This document shows positions 53,213-63,700 of a DNA stretch of 64,000 bases, piece by piece. Origin of the DNA: Flavobacterium gyeonganense. Its GTDB lineage: Bacteria > Bacteroidota > Bacteroidia > Flavobacteriales > Flavobacteriaceae. The position numbers and the translations under genes were made by a program. Numbering within the stretch: position 1 is the stretch's first letter; each line of letters opens with the position of its first letter. The notes beneath the pieces are model-generated. The model was not told the DNA's origin and did not search any database. It saw nothing but the letters and a program-made list of their open reading frames with translations. The stretch lies in contig NZ_CP121112.1 in assembly GCF_029625295.1 (NCBI RefSeq), positions 4,712,001 through 4,776,000 of the forward strand. The letters are read 5' to 3'.

Positions 53213-54850
53213 TTACCAAAATACGGTATACAATGCTACCAGAATTCCGCTAATAATAAACGAACCGATGATGAATTCAGAAGATACTTTGAACATTGCT
53301 GTATCTACTTCTATATTATGAGATTTCTGCTGCTCTTCTGATGACGGTTTTGCAAGACTGATCGTTACCATTAATAGTACTATGGCGAAGAAAGAAATCG
53401 TCATTCTGTCTAAAAATGGATAATCCGGAAAAGTGCCGTTTGTCCACATTGGCAGAAATTTTAATACTGCGGCAATAGGCACTGTAAATAATGCCCCGGC
53501 AAGTCCTGCTGCTGGTGTGGTTTTCTTCCAGAACATTCCCAATAAAAAGATCGCCAAAACACCAGGCGAGAAGAAGCCAACATATTCCTGTATAAACTGA
53601 TATGCCTGATCTAATGATTTTAACTGAGGTGCTACAACAGCTGCAATTATCATACAAACAACTACACAGCCTCTTCCTGTAAGCACCAATTTTTTTTCTG
53701 ATGCTTCACGGTTAAAATATTTTTTATAAATATCTAAAGAAAAAATGGTCGAAATACTATTGGCTTTACCAGCCAAAGATGCTACAATTGCTGCTGTTAA
53801 AGCGGCCAGCGCTACTCCTTTTAATCCGGCAGGTAATAAATTCATTAAGGTTGGGTATGCGTGATCCGGTTTTAAAACTCCGGTAGCGTCTACCATTTCT
53901 TGCTGAAACATTCCATTTTGGTGCATTACATACATGGCAATACCGGGCAAAACGGCAATAATAGGTACTAATAGTTTTAAAAAAGCGGCAAATAAAATTC
54001 CTTTTCGTGCTGTTTTTAAATCGGCACCCAAAGCCCTCTGAACGATGTACTGATTACATCCCCAATATGCCAGATTATTGATCAGCATTCCTCCAACTAA
54101 TACAGACATTCCCGGTAATTCAGCATAATGCGGATTTGATTTATCCAGAATCATATGTAAATGGCCCGGAGCTTCGTCGGCTATAACTGATAGTCCTTTT
54201 AGAATATCTTTTCCATAGCCAAACTGTTCAGATAATAATGTCAATGCTAAATAAGTCGTAACCAAGCCACCCAAAATGAGGACTATAACCTGAAACATAT
54301 CGGTATAGCCAATCACTTTCATTCCGCCTAGAGTCACTATTATTGAGAACAAACTCAGTGCAATTACACAAAACTGAAAACTAACAGGTGCGATTGATGA
54401 AATGGCTAACGCTCCTAAATATATGATCGAAGTTAGATTCACAAATACATATATCAACAACCAGATTATGGCCATTATGGTACTCACGGTTCCGTTGTAT
54501 CTTTTTGCCAAAAACTGCGGCATCGTAAATATCTTGTTTTTAAGATAAACCGGTAAAATAAACATGGCAACCACAATCAAAGTTGCAGCCGACATCCATT
54601 CGTAAGAAGCAATCGCCAGTCCGATGGCAAAACCAGAACCACTCATTCCGATAAAATGTTCAGCCGAAATATTAGAGGCAATTAATGAAGCCCCAATAGC
54701 CCACCAGGTAAGCGAGCCTTCAGCCAGAAAATAATCATTGGAACTGGTGGTAGCATTTTTCTTGCTCCTGTAAATGTACATCCCGTAAGAAGTGACAATC
54801 ACAAAATAGATAAGAAAAACAATATAGTCTGCACTTTGTAAAGTATTCAT
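53213..54850 (-). CDS. SSS-family sodium/solute symporter
   Basis: 545 residues with about 13-14 hydrophobic segments. It has the family pattern YGMYIYRSKKNATTSSNDYFLAEGSLTWWAIGASLIASNISAEHFIGMSGSGFAIGLAIASYEW and later LAYWGCNQYIVQRALGA and ALTAAIVASLAGKANSISTIFSLDIYK, characteristic of sugar/inositol-type symporters. It imports a substrate driven by Na+. Its genes for neighbours, the uronate reductase and mannonate dehydratase, suggest uptake of a uronate, oligogalacturonide breakdown product or inositol. Substrate not proven. Confidence 0.92.
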   Translation of the reverse strand: MNTLQSADYIVFLIYFVIVTSYGMYIYRSKKNATTSSNDYFLAEGSLTWWAIGASLIASNISAEHFIGMSGSGFAIGLAIASYEWMSAATLIVVAMFILPVYLKNKIFTMPQFLAKRYNGTVSTIMAIIWLLIYVFVNLTSIIYLGALAISSIAPVSFQFCVIALSLFSIIVTLGGMKVIGYTDMFQVIVLILGGLVTTYLALTLLSEQFGYGKDILKGLSVIADEAPGHLHMILDKSNPHYAELPGMSVLVGGMLINNLAYWGCNQYIVQRALGADLKTARKGILFAAFLKLLVPIIAVLPGIAMYVMHQNGMFQQEMVDATGVLKPDHAYPTLMNLLPAGLKGVALAALTAAIVASLAGKANSISTIFSLDIYKKYFNREASEKKLVLTGRGCVVVCMIIAAVVAPQLKSLDQAYQFIQEYVGFFSPGVLAIFLLGMFWKKTTPAAGLAGALFTVPIAAVLKFLPMWTNGTFPDYPFLDRMTISFFAIVLLMVTISLAKPSSEEQQKSHNIEVDTAMFKVSSEFIIGSFIISGILVALYTVFW

Positions 54851-54905
54851 AATGAAGTTTTTTGGTTGATAGTTAGTGGTTGTTAGTTTTTGGTAATTAT
54901 TTGGT

Positions 54906-56053
54906 TTAGATTTTTAAAAACCATTTTTTCTTATATAAAAAGTAAAGTAAAATGAGTTGTACAAATGTTACTGAGATGGTTACAAATACGGGCTGCCATA
55001 CAATTGGTCCAAATTTAATAAGTCCTCCAAATACATAATCTGCGGTGTGCTTAAAATTGACCAGACCTTCAGAAGCCATATAAATTAAAATAGAATTTGA
55101 ACCAATTAAAATGAGTGGAAATGCCCACTTTTTAAAACCAAATACATCTATTAGTATATAAAAAAACAGGAAAAACAAAATACTGAAGCCACCAACAAAA
55201 CAAACAAACGAGCTTGTCCATAAGTGCTTGTTAATTGGGAAATCAAAATCCCAAAGAAGACCTATTATAATCAGCACAATAGCTGAACCAGTCATGATTA
55301 CTACTTTGTTTTTTATGGTGTAATAAGCGTGTTCTGATTTTAAAAATGTTCCTAAAAACACGCCCAACAAAGCTGTTGAAACAGCCGGTATTGTCGAGAA
55401 TATCCCTTCAGGGTCATATACTTTACTATGCAGCCTTCCCGGAAGAAAAAGTCGGTCAATGTATCCTTCCAGTGAACCCTCTGCTGTTAAATTACCTGCT
55501 CCAAACCCCGGGACTGGTATTAATTTCATGGCTAAATAATAACCAATCAGAATTCCTGTAAACCAGATGATCTGTTTCTTCAAATCAAAGTTTAAATAAA
55601 TTAGTCCTGCAAAAAACCAGGCGATCCCGATACGGCCTAATACACTGGCAAAACGGGTTTGGTCATATCCGTCAAAACGTAATAATCCGTTTACTACAAA
55701 TCCAAGAAATATCAAAATGCAAGTCCTTTTCAGCATGGACAGGTATATTTTTTCTTTTCTTTTGATGGAAGTTCACTTGGTTGCGTCACTCCTGCGAGCT
55801 TGATTTTTTTATCGAAAGAATACGGCATTGAAACCCCTGCAACGAATAAAAAAACAGGGAAAATCATATCATAAAATGTAATACCATCCCAGTCTGTATG
55901 ATGCATTTGTGAGGACATCCATACAAAAACCGGAATTGGGGCAGCTTTGGCCAAAGCGTGAATAATATGTTCGCCGCTCATAATCCAAAACATAACAAAT
56001 CCTCTTAGAACGTCTAAAGAAATTAATCTGTTATTTGTAGTAATTTTGTTCAT
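54906..56053 (-). CDS. DUF5009 / heparan-alpha-glucosaminide N-acetyltransferase-like membrane protein (apparent frameshift)
   Basis: Two frames become one of 382 residues if one T is added to the six-T run at 55748-55753 (plus strand), giving PSKEKKKIYLSMLKRTC. The start MNKITTNNRLISLDVLRGFVMFWIM and TFYDMIFPVFLFVAGVSMPYS are the acyltransferase-type membrane helices of the DUF5009/NagX family, with about ten membrane segments. Homologs move acetyl groups across the membrane to sugars. It sits between the symporter and the GH2 genes, so it may acetylate a sugar in import or sense. In-frame context and length argue for one gene. Confidence 0.83.
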
Positions 56054-56187
56054 ACCGGATTTATTTTAAAAGCATATTTTACCTGCTGATTCCTTCGGCG
56101 AGGACCAACTTATTGTTCTTTTTTATGTGTAATTATTGGTTTATAACATTCTTTACAAAAGCATCGAAGTCATTTTTTTACAACAAC

Positions 56188-56210
56188 CACGTTCATATAA
56201 AACGAACGTG
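56188..56210. promoter_or_regulatory. Inverted repeat CACGTTC-N9-GAACGTG
   Basis: A perfect 7-bp inverted repeat with a 9-base AT-rich spacer in the 226-bp gap between the GH2 stop and the acyltransferase start. It lacks a T run, so it is more like a regulator-binding site for the downstream genes (acyltransferase, symporter, uronate genes) than a terminator. Confidence 0.4.
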
Positions 56211-56279
56211 ATCGAATGTAAAGTGAAATATCTAAACATTAAACGGGGCAAAATTTAATATCTTAAATTATTTCGTTTA

Positions 56280-59200
56280 TTATTTTATTGGCTTAATAAC
56301 AAAACCGTAACTATATTCGTTTTGAGTCAGTTGATATTGTGGATGTGGTGGCAATCCCCAACTGTTGTCACCTCCTAACCCTCTCTGGGTTAAGTCAACA
56401 CAAACCACAACTTCTTCTCTTGGCGTAATATCGCTGGAGTGAATATTCTTTTTAGAAATTCCGCCATCAAAATCAGCAGGATAATTATTCAGCGTACTGA
56501 TTCCCAAAGGCTGAAGCCCTTTTATTTCCAAGCCTTTCCCACTATTATTTGAAAGTGAAAACCAGCGAACATCAGTTTTATATCCATTTTCCTGTGGTCG
56601 TGTGTAAGGCACGTATTGATCTGCAACTTTACTAGTATAAATTCCTTTTAGTGATGCCGTTTTTCTGTCAGGATAATTTTCTAAAGGTCCCCTTCCGTAA
56701 TAATCCAGGTTTTCTAATGTATTTTTCAAAGTGAAAATCATCCCAAAACGTGGCAACTCCGGAACAGGATTATTTCCTTTTTTATAAGATGTCTGAATCT
56801 CTAAAACCCCATCAGTCCTTAATGCATATTTGATCGTGTAATCTGATGCAACGTCTTTCAGTTTTAATTTCGCAACGATATAGTTTTTTCCAGCTCCTTC
56901 AATTTGCTGAATACTTTCTAATGAAGTATTTTTTCCGGCAGTTCTCCATACATTAGTTCGAATCTGCATTTTATTTCCGATATCATTATCAGTGGGTGCC
57001 CTCCAGAAATTTGGTTCAGGATATTCTTTAAAATATTCCTCGCCTTTTAAACTGTAATATGAAATCAATCCGGTTTTCTTGCTGATTTTAACTGTAGTAT
57101 CATCTGAAGTCAAAACAAACTCATCATTTTCATCCTGAACTTTTGCCGTATTTACTTTTTCAGAATTTGTAAAGTATTTCCCGTCTTCGATAACAAATTG
57201 CTCTTTGGCAATTTCAAAATTCTCTGGCAATAATTCTGAACCTGTTTTAGTTGTAGCAAAAACATTCAATAAATATTCAGTCCCTTCTTTTGATTCTAAT
57301 TTTGGTAAATCAATTTTAAATTGTTTTTTCGCTTTAGGATCTAAAGCTATATTGAAAGTTCCTTCTTTAATTACTTTTCCGTTTTCTAAAACTTCATATC
57401 TAAAATTGTATTTGTTCAGATTTGTGAATCCGAAGTCATTATTAATTTCAATGATTCCATTTTTGATATCAACGGCTTTAAATAAAATATTCTGATAGAC
57501 TTTTTTTACTTCAAAAGCTCCTGGATGTGGAGTTCTGTCTGCGTATACCAATCCATTGTGGCAGAAATTTTCGTCATTGAGATAATTCTGGCTGCCCATG
57601 TCCCCTCCATAAGCCCAGTATTGCCGGCCTGCTTCATCTTTTCTCTTAAAGCCCTGATCTACCCAGTCCCAGATAAAACCGCCCTGCATGTTTTTGCTTC
57701 CGCGGATAATATCCCAGTATTCCTGAAAATTTCCGCTGCTGTTACCCATCGCATGCGAATATTCACACATGATATACGGGCGTGTAACTTCTTTACGTGC
57801 TGCATATTCCTTCATGTATTCTATTGTTGGATACATTGGACAGACGATATCCGTATTTTCGTTTTCTTTAGCCTGTTCAAACTGAACCAAACGGGTATTA
57901 TCTCTATTTTTTATCCATTTGTATGCTTCGTAAAATACAGGTCCGTTGGCACTTTCGTTTCCTAATGACCAGATAATTACCGATGGAGCATTTTTATCTC
58001 TTTCTACAAGACTATAAATTCTGTCCAGATGAGCTTCTCTCCATTCCGGAAGATAGCCCGGATTCGTTTTTGGGTTCATCCATTTTAAAGGCTGTCCCTC
58101 TACTCCCATTCCGTGGCTTTCTATATTGGCTTCATCCACCAGAAATAAGCCGTATTTGTTACAAAGTTTTACCCATAAAATGTTATTTGGATAATGGCTG
58201 CAGCGAACCGAATTGATATTAAGCTGCTTCATCATCTTAATATCTTTTATCATGGTCGCTTCATCCTGATAATGTCCGGTTTCAGGATTGTGTTCATGAA
58301 TGTTAACTCCATGAACCATTAATCTGACTCCGTTAACCAATAATTGTCCTCCTTTTAATTCTACTTTTCTAAAGCCAATCTGGGTAGAAGTTGTCTCTAC
58401 AATATTGCTTTTTGCATTTTTAAGCGTCAAAACTAAAGTGTACAAATTAGGATTTTCGCTGCTCCATAATTTTGGAGCTGAAACTTTTTGAGAAAAATTT
58501 ACTATTTGGGTTTTATTTGCAGTAAAATTTACGGGCAATTCTTTAACGAAAACAGTTGTGCCTGATGCATCAACCAGTCTTGCAGTTAGTTTTTGATTGT
58601 TTACAGCTAAAGAAGTCAGATTTTTTAAACTTACTTCAACACTTAGGCTACCGTTTTTGTAATTGGAATCCAAATCAGGTTTTGCAAAAAAATCAGCAAT
58701 TCGAATATCACTGGTACTATATAGATATACATTTCTGTCTATGCCTGAAAGTCTCCACATATCCTGATCTTCCAGATATGAACCATCGCTCCATCTGTAA
58801 ACTTCGACAGCGAGATCATTTTTGCCTGGTTTCAGGTATTTCGAAATATCAAATTCGGCCGGACTTTTGGTGTTTTCCGTATATCCTACTTTTTCCCCGT
58901 TTACCCAAATATACATCGCTGACGTTCCTGCTTCAAAATGAAGATATACATGTCTTCCTTTCCAGTTATCAGGCAGTACAAAACCTCTTTTATAAGAACC
59001 TACCGGATTATCCCAATGATTTATAAAAGGCGGATTTTTTTCGAAAGGATACGTAATATTGGTATAAATTGGCACACCATAACCGTGCAGTTCCCAGTTA
59101 GACGGCACCTGAAGATCGTTCCAGTGCAGCGTGCTGAAATCTGTTTTATAAAAGTCTTTTGGCCTTTGATCGGGTGTTGGGGACCAGGAAAATTTCCATT

Positions 59201-59420
59201 TACCATTCAGGGAAAAATACCATGGTGAGTTTTCATATTTATCACTTATGGCAGATGGTTCGTCTGCATAAGGGAGAAAAGACGCTCGTGCCGGTTCTCT
59301 GTTAATCTGAAATACCTCTGGATTCTCCCAGTCATTTCTGTCTTTTTCCTGTCCTACAGCACCTGAAACAAAAATCACTAACAGACCAAACAAAAATATT
59401 TTCGTTTTGATTTTTTGCAT
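56280..59420 (-). CDS. GH2 beta-galactosidase, LacZ-type
   Basis: 1046 residues. An N-terminal signal peptide (IFLFGLLVIFVSGAVG) precedes the sugar-binding domain (YADEPSAI...NGKWKFSWSPTPDQRP), two Ig-like domains, the TIM barrel with acid/base Glu in IIWSLGNESANG and nucleophile Glu in YIMCEYSHAMGN, and a C-terminal LacZ domain 5 (RGPLENYPDRKTA...GGDNSWG). It hydrolyses beta-galactosides, in this setting perhaps galactan side chains of pectin. The signal peptide makes it periplasmic, unlike E. coli LacZ. The gene is behind the MITE-like repeat and before the DUF5009-like gene. Confidence 0.94.
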   Translation of the reverse strand: MQKIKTKIFLFGLLVIFVSGAVGQEKDRNDWENPEVFQINREPARASFLPYADEPSAISDKYENSPWYFSLNGKWKFSWSPTPDQRPKDFYKTDFSTLHWNDLQVPSNWELHGYGVPIYTNITYPFEKNPPFINHWDNPVGSYKRGFVLPDNWKGRHVYLHFEAGTSAMYIWVNGEKVGYTENTKSPAEFDISKYLKPGKNDLAVEVYRWSDGSYLEDQDMWRLSGIDRNVYLYSTSDIRIADFFAKPDLDSNYKNGSLSVEVSLKNLTSLAVNNQKLTARLVDASGTTVFVKELPVNFTANKTQIVNFSQKVSAPKLWSSENPNLYTLVLTLKNAKSNIVETTSTQIGFRKVELKGGQLLVNGVRLMVHGVNIHEHNPETGHYQDEATMIKDIKMMKQLNINSVRCSHYPNNILWVKLCNKYGLFLVDEANIESHGMGVEGQPLKWMNPKTNPGYLPEWREAHLDRIYSLVERDKNAPSVIIWSLGNESANGPVFYEAYKWIKNRDNTRLVQFEQAKENENTDIVCPMYPTIEYMKEYAARKEVTRPYIMCEYSHAMGNSSGNFQEYWDIIRGSKNMQGGFIWDWVDQGFKRKDEAGRQYWAYGGDMGSQNYLNDENFCHNGLVYADRTPHPGAFEVKKVYQNILFKAVDIKNGIIEINNDFGFTNLNKYNFRYEVLENGKVIKEGTFNIALDPKAKKQFKIDLPKLESKEGTEYLLNVFATTKTGSELLPENFEIAKEQFVIEDGKYFTNSEKVNTAKVQDENDEFVLTSDDTTVKISKKTGLISYYSLKGEEYFKEYPEPNFWRAPTDNDIGNKMQIRTNVWRTAGKNTSLESIQQIEGAGKNYIVAKLKLKDVASDYTIKYALRTDGVLEIQTSYKKGNNPVPELPRFGMIFTLKNTLENLDYYGRGPLENYPDRKTASLKGIYTSKVADQYVPYTRPQENGYKTDVRWFSLSNNSGKGLEIKGLQPLGISTLNNYPADFDGGISKKNIHSSDITPREEVVVCVDLTQRGLGGDNSWGLPPHPQYQLTQNEYSYGFVIKPIK

Positions 59421-59463
59421 TTAATTAATTTTAAAACTTCCGTTGAAAGAATAACAAAATATT

Positions 59464-59665
59464 AAGTACCTAACCAGTTGAGTGTAACTATTAAAAACGT
59501 CAGTTCGAGTGTTTTTTGTGCAGAGAAACGGAACAAAAAATGTATCGAGAACCGTTTTAATGATAATTTTTCTGTTCTCGATACAATCCCGATAAAAAAT
59601 CGGGATCACTCGAACTGTCGAAAAATTATTATCAAAACTAATTACTCCCAAATGGTTAAGTATCT
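59464..59665. repeat. MITE-like element with nested terminal inverted repeats
   Basis: About 200 bases. Outer imperfect inverted repeats: GTACCTAACCAGTTGAGTGT on the left and the complement of AATTACTCCCAAATGGTTAAG on the right. Inner perfect repeats CAGTTCGAGTG (59501-59511) and CACTCGAACTG (59608-59618) flank a core that matches the repeat at 27852-27930 in inverse orientation, and it contains a hairpin CCCGATaaaaaATCGGG. No coding capacity. It separates GH2 from inositol oxygenase. Confidence 0.75.
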
Positions 59666-59668
59666 ACC

Positions 59669-60541
59669 TTAAAAATTTAATTTTTCCGGCAAATATTTAG
59701 CTACTAATTCTTTATAGTATGGCAATAATGCTTTTACGTCTGGTTTCACCGGTGCTTTTGTATATAAATCGTATGGATTAAATTTTCTTACCCAGTCAAA
59801 CATTTCGATATCTTTTTCATTCATTAAATGTGCATAAGCATTTTCTTTATGCTGCGAATAAAATGAATGGTAGCGAATCATATACAAAGCAGGCTCAGGT
59901 AAATAATCTTTCATGATCTGGTACAAATATTCATCATGACCCCAGCTCATTTTTACATTATCCAGTCCGCAATTTTCGGTGTAAACCCCAAATTTAGTAT
60001 TAAACCTTTCATCTGTATAATCAGGATTGTCTTTAAAAAACTCAGAATAAACAATTTTATCTGAATAGGCACAGCCTACAGGAAAAGTATCTCCTACTAC
60101 TGCCCATTGTGGTTCCCCGAATAAACATAATATTTTACCCAAATCATGTATAAATCCGGTAAGTACAAACCAATCCGGATGACCATCTGCCCTAATGGCT
60201 TCTGAAGTCTGCAATAGATGCTGTGTCTGATCCAAATCAATATCCGGGTCGCTATCATCAACAAGTGTATTCAAAAAATCTACTGCTTCCCAAATTGACA
60301 TTTGTTTTTTATTGAACTGTAAAAATTCCTGCTCTTTGCTGCAAACAAAATCGTAAGTCTGATACGTATGATTTATTCTGTAAAATTCCCTAACCGTTTC
60401 TACTCTTTCAGAATCTACATAATTTCTAAACTCCTCTTTTTCTTTTACAGGTTCAGATGGATCCGGATAGCGTAATAGCAAATCATCTTCCCATTCATCT
60501 AAATTATGCAACGGATTATCTGTGTCTATATGCTTTTTCAT
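59669..60541 (-). CDS. myo-Inositol oxygenase
   Basis: 290 residues, similar in length to eukaryotic MIOX. Di-iron ligands are visible in the expected order: His in DQTQHLLQTSEAIR, His-Asp in FIHDLGKI, His in WGHDEYL, His in MIRYHSFYSQH and Asp in FDWVRKFNPYDLY. It cleaves myo-inositol with oxygen to give D-glucuronate. Glucuronate would then pass through fructuronate and mannonate to 2-keto-3-deoxygluconate, and the latter steps are encoded in this same locus (SDR, UxuA). A uronate isomerase is not in the window. MIOX in bacteria is rare enough to note. Confidence 0.92.
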   Translation of the reverse strand: MKKHIDTDNPLHNLDEWEDDLLLRYPDPSEPVKEKEEFRNYVDSERVETVREFYRINHTYQTYDFVCSKEQEFLQFNKKQMSIWEAVDFLNTLVDDSDPDIDLDQTQHLLQTSEAIRADGHPDWFVLTGFIHDLGKILCLFGEPQWAVVGDTFPVGCAYSDKIVYSEFFKDNPDYTDERFNTKFGVYTENCGLDNVKMSWGHDEYLYQIMKDYLPEPALYMIRYHSFYSQHKENAYAHLMNEKDIEMFDWVRKFNPYDLYTKAPVKPDVKALLPYYKELVAKYLPEKLNF

Positions 60542-60722
60542 GCGATTATAAATTAAAAGTTATAAGACAAAAATAGAATTACATATAGATTTCAAAATGG
60601 ACTAATACATCAAAAACATGGATAGAATTTAATTATGTAAGAATATTACATATGTAATTTCGGAAAAATCAAAATTCCTTTACTGAAATTCCAAATTCTC
60701 ATTTTCAGAGTATTTAAAAAAT

Positions 60723-60766
60723 AAATTCCAAATTCCAACTTAGTGTGCGGTTGGAATTTGGAATTT
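60723..60766 (-). terminator. Terminator of the hybrid two-component regulator gene
   Basis: Perfect 17-bp stem AAATTCCAAATTCCAAC / GTTGGAATTTGGAATTT with a TTAGTGTGCG loop; A-rich sequence on the left gives a T tail on the reverse strand. It starts 19 bases behind the regulator stop. Confidence 0.88.
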
Positions 60767-60784
60767 AAAAAATTGAAATTTATA

Positions 60785-63700
60785 TTAATTGATAAGTTTA
60801 CTTGGAGGAAAACCAAACTGCTTTTTAAAGCATCTGCTGAAATATAACGGATCATTAAATCCAATCATATTCGTGACTTCAGAAACGTTATATTTCTTCG
60901 TTTTTAAAAGTTCGGCTGATTTTTTTAAACGAATGGTACGAATAAATTCATTTGGTGCGAGATCGGTCAGTTCTTTGATTTTTCGGTATAATTTAGAGGA
61001 ACTTACACCCAGTTTGTCACATAAAAATTCTGTTGACAAATCTAATTCACTAAGATTATCATTAATTAAAGCAGTGATTTTTTCCATAAACTCTTCGTCA
61101 ATTGGTGAATGGGTAAGTAAGCTTACTTTGCTTTCTACTTCTCCTGAAAATTTTGCTTTAAGGTCTAGTCGTGATTTAATAACATTTTCTATAACCGATT
61201 TCAGTAATGTTGGTTCAAAAGGTTTTACAAGATAACCATCAGCACCAATTTCGTATCCTTTGACCTTATCGACATTTTCACCAAGTGCTGTAAGCAGTAC
61301 AACCGGAATATGGCTGATAAACTCATCATTCTTTAGCTCTTTACAAAATTCGAGTCCGTCCATAACAGGCATCATTACATCGGCAACGCATAAGATTGGT
61401 TTAATTTGCCGACAAATTTTAAGACCTTCCTCTCCATTTTCGGCATCATACACTTTGTAGTAATCGGATAAAAAGTCTACCAGATACTTTCTAAGTTCAG
61501 TATTATCCTCAATAACCAGTATTTTTTGTTTCAGTTCTGTATTCTGAATCGTTTTCTTTGCTGCTTTTTCCGGAATCAGCATGCTTAGATTATCATTTTT
61601 CAAAGCATATTCAAAAACTTCCTTCGTTTCATAAGAAACACGGTCAATCGGAATTTCAACCCTGAAGGCACTTCCTTTTCCGAGTGCACTTTCTACACTA
61701 ATAGATCCTTTATGAATGGCTACTAATGATTTTACCAATGACAAACCAATACCAGATCCCGTATTATGTGCCTTACTATTAGAAGCCTGATAAAATCTTT
61801 TGAAGATTTTTTCCTGGCTTTTCGGCGGGATTCCGATACCATCATCTATAACTTCAATAACCAGAATTTCATCCGTATTGTTTTTTAGCCTAATGAATAA
61901 ATCTACGTTTCCGTATTTATTGGTAAACTTCAAAGCATTGGATAACAGGTTGTACAGGATTTTATCATACTTGTCATTGTCAATCCAGCCTTCAATAGCT
62001 TCTGCTTCGGCAATAAAATTCAACTTGATTTTTTTGTTGAAAGCCATTTCTTTGAAAGAATCAAAAATGTTTTTTGAGTAGCTTAAAATATCCGTTTTTG
62101 TAACCTTAAGCTTTAATTCGCCAGACTGTGCTTTCCTAAAATCAAGAACCTGATTTACCAGATTTAAAAGCCTGCTGGCATTTTGGTAAATAAGATTGTA
62201 CCTGCTTTTTTCATAATCACTGGCATTAGTGTTTTCGTCCAGTAATTGCTTAGCCGGTCCTAAAATAAGCGTTAACGGTGTTCTTAGTTCATGCGAAATG
62301 TTGGTAAAAAACCGAAGTTTCTCGTTATTCAGTTTAATATCATGTTCTCTGTTTACTTTTTCGGTAAGCAGTTCCTGTTTCAGACGGATACGGTTTTTAA
62401 TTTCCTTTCTTATAAAATAAAAAATGAAAAACAATGCTATAAAAATCAGTAAGAAAGATATTGGCGTTAACCAAAACGGCGGCAGTATTCTGATCTCATA
62501 GGAAACCTCTTTGCTCCAATGTCCATCGCTGTTACTGGATTTTATTTTGAAAATATATTTTCCGGGATAAAGATTGGTATACTGAACTGTTCTTGAGTTA
62601 CTATTTGCTGTAATCCACTGCTTGTCAAACCCTTCCAGCATATACTGAAATTTATTTAGTTTTTCATTGGCAAAAGAAGGTGTCGAAAACTGAAGAGAGA
62701 AGTTACGGTTTTTGTAACTCAGTTCTACTTTTTTAGCATAATTTAAATCCTGTGAAAGCGGAATATCCCCATTAATTTCCATTTCAGGAAGAATCTCTTC
62801 GTTCTGAATCTTGAATTCGCTGATAACAGGTTCTGGTGACCAGTTGTTTCTCTTCATGGTTTGTGTAGAAAATGTAATGATACCATTTTTACCACCAAGA
62901 AAAATTGTTGAATTATTAAAATTGAAAAAGCCGCTTGAACTAAAAACATCCAGCCTGTTACCACTGTTTACGTGATAAATATTGATGTCTTTCAGATCAG
63001 ATTTCACCCAGGCAATACTATTATTGTTGATATTGAGCCATAAATTTCCGTTTGCATCAGATAGCATATCTGTAATCCATATACCGGAAGTTTCTTTAAA
63101 GTTTTTTATGGTTGCAAAGGTGTTCTTTTTAGCATCATAGATACACAATCCAAAACGTGTCGAAGCCCATATTTTACCTTTCTTGTCAATCATAATATCA
63201 CTAACGTTATCTTCGTTAGTCATACTATTTTCTCTTTTAGAAAGGGATTTGTAGGTTTCTAATTTACCTGAAACAGGATTGTATTTTACAACACCCGTTT
63301 CTGTAGCAAACCACACGTTATTTTGAGAATCTTTTTCAATCGAGTTGATTTGGTAACCAGGCAATAATTTTCCTTTTGAAGTCTCAACCTGAAGCGTTTT
63401 TGTATTTAATAAAACAGCTCCTTCACCAAATGAACCTATCATCAAAGATTCTGCTCCAATTTTTCCAAAAGCAAATATTGGCGAAGTGTCAAAACCTAGA
63501 TTCACCTCTTGTGATGCATTGGCAGTGTAATTATACACCATCAATCTGCCATCCCAGAGTCCGCAATAAAAAGTTTTGCCATCTTCAGAATAAATGCTGG
63601 ATATATCAATCGATTTGTTGTATAAGGGTACAAAACCTTTTGCATTCGAAATAAAAAGTCCGTTATGACTCGTTGCAACAATTACTTTTCCGTCATACGT

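Noticed and set aside
56938..59228. Several ORFs of 60-150 residues on the forward strand over the GH2 gene
   Set aside because: All lie antisense to a well-supported 1046-residue enzyme and show no recognisable domains.
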